This document shows positions 7,361 through 8,647 of a stretch of DNA of 8,647 nucleotides, piece after piece. The position numbers and the translations under genes were made by a program. The stretch's first letter is position 1, and each line of letters opens with the position of its first letter. Under the pieces are notes generated by a model that saw only the letters and a program-made list of their open reading frames with translations, had not been told where the DNA came from and searched no databases. The DNA is taken from assembly GCA_000433475.1 (NCBI GenBank), contig HF993068.1, forward strand, positions 1 through 8,647, in the 5' to 3' direction. Origin of the DNA: Mycoplasma sp. CAG:956 (GTDB lineage Bacteria; Bacillota_I; Bacilli_A; RF39; UBA660).

Positions 7361-7369
7361 ATTATAGCA
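7361..7369 (-). promoter_or_regulatory. Extended -10 promoter of the minus-strand membrane protein gene
   Basis: TGCTATAAT on the minus strand (7369-7361), with no good -35 box; the TG motif probably compensates. The 11-mer TATGCTATAAT is identical to that at the minus-strand LCP promoter. Confidence 0.65.
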
Positions 7370-7387
7370 TAAATTTCAATTTTTTAC

Positions 7388-7416
7388 TTGAAATTATACA
7401 GTTTTTTTGGTATTAT
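7388..7416 (+). promoter_or_regulatory. Promoter of the tRNA-Gly gene
   Basis: TTGAAA (7388-7393), a 17-base spacer and TATTAT (7411-7416). RNA should start near 7423, giving a 5' leader of about 27 bases with a small AGTTG/CAACT hairpin before the mature tRNA. It lies back to back with the minus promoter at 7361. Confidence 0.75.
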
Positions 7417-7449
7417 TAAGTAGTCAGTTGGGAAAAAAGCAACTAATAT

Positions 7450-7524
7450 GCAGGTGTGGTTCAACGGCTAGAATGCGACCTTGCCAAGGTTGAGACGGGA
7501 GTTCGATTCTCCTCACTTGCTCCA
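7450..7524 (+). tRNA. tRNA-Gly (anticodon GCC)
   Basis: 75 bases including an encoded CCA (7522-7524). The acceptor arms GCAGGTG and CACTTGC pair at all seven positions (one G-U). The anticodon stem CGACC/GGTTG encloses TTGCCAA, so the anticodon is GCC, reading GGC and GGU. The T arm GGAGTTCGATTCTCC is complete. The discriminator base is U, as usual for bacterial tRNA-Gly. It is a single tRNA with its own promoter and an independent terminator. Confidence 0.97.
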
Positions 7525-7534
7525 GATTGATAGA

Positions 7535-7555
7535 AAACTCGAACTTTTCGAGTTT
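7535..7555 (+). other. Perfect hairpin just after tRNA-Gly
   Basis: AAACTCGAA (7535-7543) and TTCGAGTTT (7547-7555) pair perfectly around a three-base loop, 10 bases after the CCA. No T-run follows, so it is not a classic terminator. It may be a processing or pausing hairpin, or a protein-binding palindrome. Confidence 0.6.
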
Positions 7556-7567
7556 AAGTAATAAATG

Positions 7568-7592
7568 CTAACTAGAAATAGTTAGTTTTTTT
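7568..7592 (+). terminator. Intrinsic terminator after tRNA-Gly
   Basis: CTAACTA (7568-7574), a GAAA tetraloop and TAGTTAG (7579-7585), followed by seven T. It separates the tRNA from the downstream ORFs, for which I find no obvious promoter, so read-through may feed them. Confidence 0.85.
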
Positions 7593-7621
7593 GTTATTTT
7601 AGAAAGGAAAGTGATTGAGTT

Positions 7622-7681
7622 ATGACAATAGAAACTAAAAAACTTGTAATAAGTGAAGAATTAAAAAGAAAGTTGAAATGA
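7622..7681 (+). CDS. 19-residue ORF coupled to the downstream unknown gene
   Basis: Sequence MTIETKKLVISEELKRKLK, stop TGA at 7679-7681. The sequence 7601-7615 (AGAAAGGAAAGTGAT) follows the anti-Shine-Dalgarno complement closely across a stretch longer than a normal site, so this ATG looks like the true point of ribosome loading. The stop overlaps the next start as ATGA (7678-7681), the classic arrangement for translational coupling. The peptide is charged, probably helical, and unrecognised. Options: a leader peptide that controls translation of the next gene; a small protein acting with it; or the N-terminus of one longer protein split by a frameshift. The sequence alone does not decide. 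Confidence 0.55.
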   Translation: MTIETKKLVISEELKRKLK

Positions 7682-8202
7682 TATGTAAGTTTGCTTATGT
7701 GGAATATTCCTTTACTAATGGATATATTACAAATCTTAAAAATACTAATATAGCCTATGTAAAACCCCATATTTTGAAAGTTAAAGGCAATGACTACCTA
7801 ATATTTGAAGATGAGGATATAATATATAATCACTATAAATTTAATACACCTTGTAATGTATATATGTATGAAGATGAATATGGAATACCACTAAAACTAA
7901 ATCATGAACTTAAAACTATGAAAGAAACAGAAAATTATTTTAAAAGATTAGAAAAATATGTTGAAGATTATAAATTAAACTATTATATAAGTGAGATTGA
8001 TGAAAAAGAAAATAGATTTAATTATACTCAAAATAACGATGTTGAAAAAATAATTAGATTAATTGGTATTGGAGATAAGAGAAAAAAAGATGATTTTAAA
8101 TTAAGCGCTATTACTTTAGACTTATCCATGTTTAAAGATAAAGATGAGAAAGAAATTTATAAGAAACTATTTGATAAATTAGAAAAAGAAAGACTAACAT
8201 AG
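7678..8202 (+). CDS. Soluble protein of unknown function, translationally coupled
   Basis: 174 residues, with no signal peptide, membrane helix or recognisable catalytic motif. The N-terminal half (MICKFAYVEYSF to about residue 75) looks beta-rich with many aromatics. The middle (about 80-105) is a likely charged helix (METEN/YFKRLEKYVEDY region), and the C-terminus (about 150-172) is a Lys/Glu-rich helix. Two cysteines (C3, C59). No good ribosome binding site precedes its own ATG, which fits coupling to the 19-codon ORF through the ATGA overlap. The stop TAG lies in the loop of the terminator hairpin at 8189-8222. The size would suit a toxin or small effector, but I see no resemblance to ToxN or other families I know. 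Composition is very AT-rich, as for its neighbours. Confidence 0.7.
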   Translation: MICKFAYVEYSFTNGYITNLKNTNIAYVKPHILKVKGNDYLIFEDEDIIYNHYKFNTPCNVYMYEDEYGIPLKLNHELKTMKETENYFKRLEKYVEDYKLNYYISEIDEKENRFNYTQNNDVEKIIRLIGIGDKRKKDDFKLSAITLDLSMFKDKDEKEIYKKLFDKLEKERLT

Positions 8203-8222
8203 CCAAAATTATGTTAGTCTTT
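8180..8222. terminator. Perfect 12-pair bidirectional hairpin terminator
   Basis: AAAGACTAACAT (8189-8200) and ATGTTAGTCTTT (8211-8222) pair perfectly around a 10-base loop holding the stop codon of the upstream gene. The plus side has only TTT before AATC; the minus side ends TTTCTTTTTCT. The stronger U-tract is therefore for minus-strand RNA, although it can serve both directions. Confidence 0.75.
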
Positions 8223-8476
8223 AATCATCCTATAAATTTTACAAAAAATACCCAAATAGGATGATGTTATAAATATTGAAACTCTTATTTTATAAGGCTT
8301 AATTTTCATATCATCCTAATATCAACCCACAAAGTAGGTTGAATTTCGTAAGTACGAAATCAGTCTTGTGTAACACTAAAGCCTTATGAAATAAGGAAAA
8401 GTTTAGTATAGTTGCACAAGTTTCTTATCCTGCTTTTTCACATATACTAATATTTATATATAAAATCATCCTATTT
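8189..8476 (-). ncRNA. Candidate structured noncoding RNA, family unknown
   Basis: There is no ORF in this stretch, but dense pairing. In minus-strand order: a closing helix of 8476-8459 with 8271-8254 (18 nt, one mismatch); a three-tier stem, CTTGTG/CACAAG (8420-8415 with 8370-8365), ATACTAAA/TTTAGTGT (8409-8402 with 8380-8373) and CCTTAT/ATAAGG (8396-8391 with 8387-8382); a hairpin ATTTCGT/ACGAAAT (8360-8343); a hairpin CAACCTAC/GTGGGTTG (8341-8323); a possible pseudoknot ATAAGGCTT (8387-8379) with AAGCCTTAT (8300-8292); then the terminator at 8222-8189. The second tier and the last hairpin contain G-U pairs on the minus strand that would be C-A mismatches on the plus strand, which sets the direction. 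I found no convincing promoter. It does not match RNase P, tmRNA, SRP or 6S RNA as I know them. Confidence 0.55.
8223..8474. repeat. Repeated decamer ATCATCCTAT: three direct copies and one inverted
   Basis: Plus-strand copies at 8224-8233, 8310-8318 (nine of ten) and 8465-8474, and the inverted copy ATAGGATGAT at 8256-8265. The outer two share 11 bases, AATCATCCTAT. The inverted copy can pair with any of the three, so the copies are alternative helix partners. Confidence 0.8.
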
Positions 8477-8485
8477 ATAAAAAGT

Positions 8486-8513
8486 AAAAAAAGACCAACT
8501 ATTAAAGTTGATC
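8486..8513 (-). terminator. Intrinsic terminator for a gene entering from the right
   Basis: On the minus strand GATCAACT (8513-8506), loop TTAAT, AGTTGGTC (8500-8493, one G-U), then seven T (8492-8486). The G-U would be a mismatch on the plus strand. It shows that a minus-strand transcript ends here, just before the structured RNA region. Confidence 0.8.
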
Positions 8514-8561
8514 TCGACGATAAATTGTAATTTGTATTTTTGAATATTTCTTTAAAAATTA

Positions 8562-8647
8562 CTATTTATTCTTTGATAATTGTCTTATTTTTTCGTGATA
8601 AAAATAGTTTATTATTATAGGTTTTCCAGTAGGATTTTTTAAAAATG
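8562..8647 (-). CDS. Possible 3' end of a gene cut by the window edge
   Basis: A minus-strand frame open from the window edge to TAG at 8564-8562 ends in FLKNPTGKPI...QLSKNK (27 residues visible). It is followed after about 50 bases by a good minus-strand terminator, which supports a gene ending here. A second minus frame, closing at TAA 8568-8566, is also open to the edge, so the frame is not certain. The product cannot be named. Confidence 0.4.
   Translation of the reverse strand, partial: FLKNPTGKPIIINYFYHEKIRQLSKNK

Noticed and set aside
7450..7600. Integration (att) site at the tRNA-Gly 3' end
   Set aside because: No second copy of the tRNA 3' end and no integrase gene occur in the window.
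7622..7753. Reading TGA 7679-7681 as Trp (code 4), giving a longer hydrophobic peptide
   Set aside because: All visible Trp codons elsewhere are TGG and no long gene contains in-frame TGA, so code 11 is the better reading.
8254..8476. MITE-like element with 18-base terminal inverted repeats
   Set aside because: The inverted repeats are there, but I see no target-site duplication and the interior has strand-specific G-U helices, which fits an RNA better. Not fully excluded.
8223..8476. CRISPR array
   Set aside because: The decamer copies are too short, unevenly spaced and one is inverted; there are no cas genes in the window.

Overview
The window is about 70% A+T or more, reads with the standard bacterial code (all visible Trp codons are TGG, no in-frame TGA), and carries Gram-positive features: strong AGGAG/AGGTGA ribosome binding sites, short leaders, hairpin-plus-U terminators, a lipoprotein and two LytR-CpsA-Psr (LCP) cell-wall ligases. 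This points to a low-GC Firmicutes/Bacilli-type bacterium with a cell wall, possibly one of the uncultured gut lineages. That placement is inference; no marker gene fixes it.

Layout. 1-176: leader and promoter of gltX. 177-1814 (+): a long, divergent glutamyl-tRNA synthetase, ending in an elaborate two-storey hairpin shared with the convergent lipoprotein gene. 1889-2842 (-): a probable two-gene unit made of a one-TM protein with a Cys-framed C-terminus and a lipoprotein. 2913-4313 (-) and 4633-6573 (+): two divergently transcribed LCP proteins with separate, readable promoters. Both have three membrane helices, an extracellular accessory region and an LCP domain; the second adds a PASTA-like C-terminal domain. 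6668-7330 (-): a one-TM protein of unknown function. 7450-7524 (+): tRNA-Gly(GCC) with its own promoter. 7622-8202 (+): a 19-codon ORF with a very strong ribosome binding site that overlaps, by ATGA, an unrecognised 174-residue protein. 8189-8476 (-): a gene-free block that folds as a structured RNA. 8562-8647 (-): a possible truncated 3' end of a further gene, followed by a terminator.

Function. Positions 1889-7330 look like a cell-envelope neighbourhood: LCP enzymes attach polymers such as teichoic acids or polysaccharides to peptidoglycan, and the three small exported or membrane-anchored proteins would face the same compartment. The right-hand 1.2 kb is different. It holds a tRNA, a coupled mini-ORF plus unknown protein, and an opposing RNA that shares a bidirectional terminator with that protein gene.

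The most unusual item is the minus-strand RNA candidate. It has an 18-nt closing helix (17 pairs), a three-tier stem, two hairpins and a possible pseudoknot. A decamer, ATAGGATGAT, occurs there in three direct copies (one of them 9 of 10) against a single inverted partner. Two helices are complete only on the minus strand, through G-U pairs. I could not assign it to a known family.
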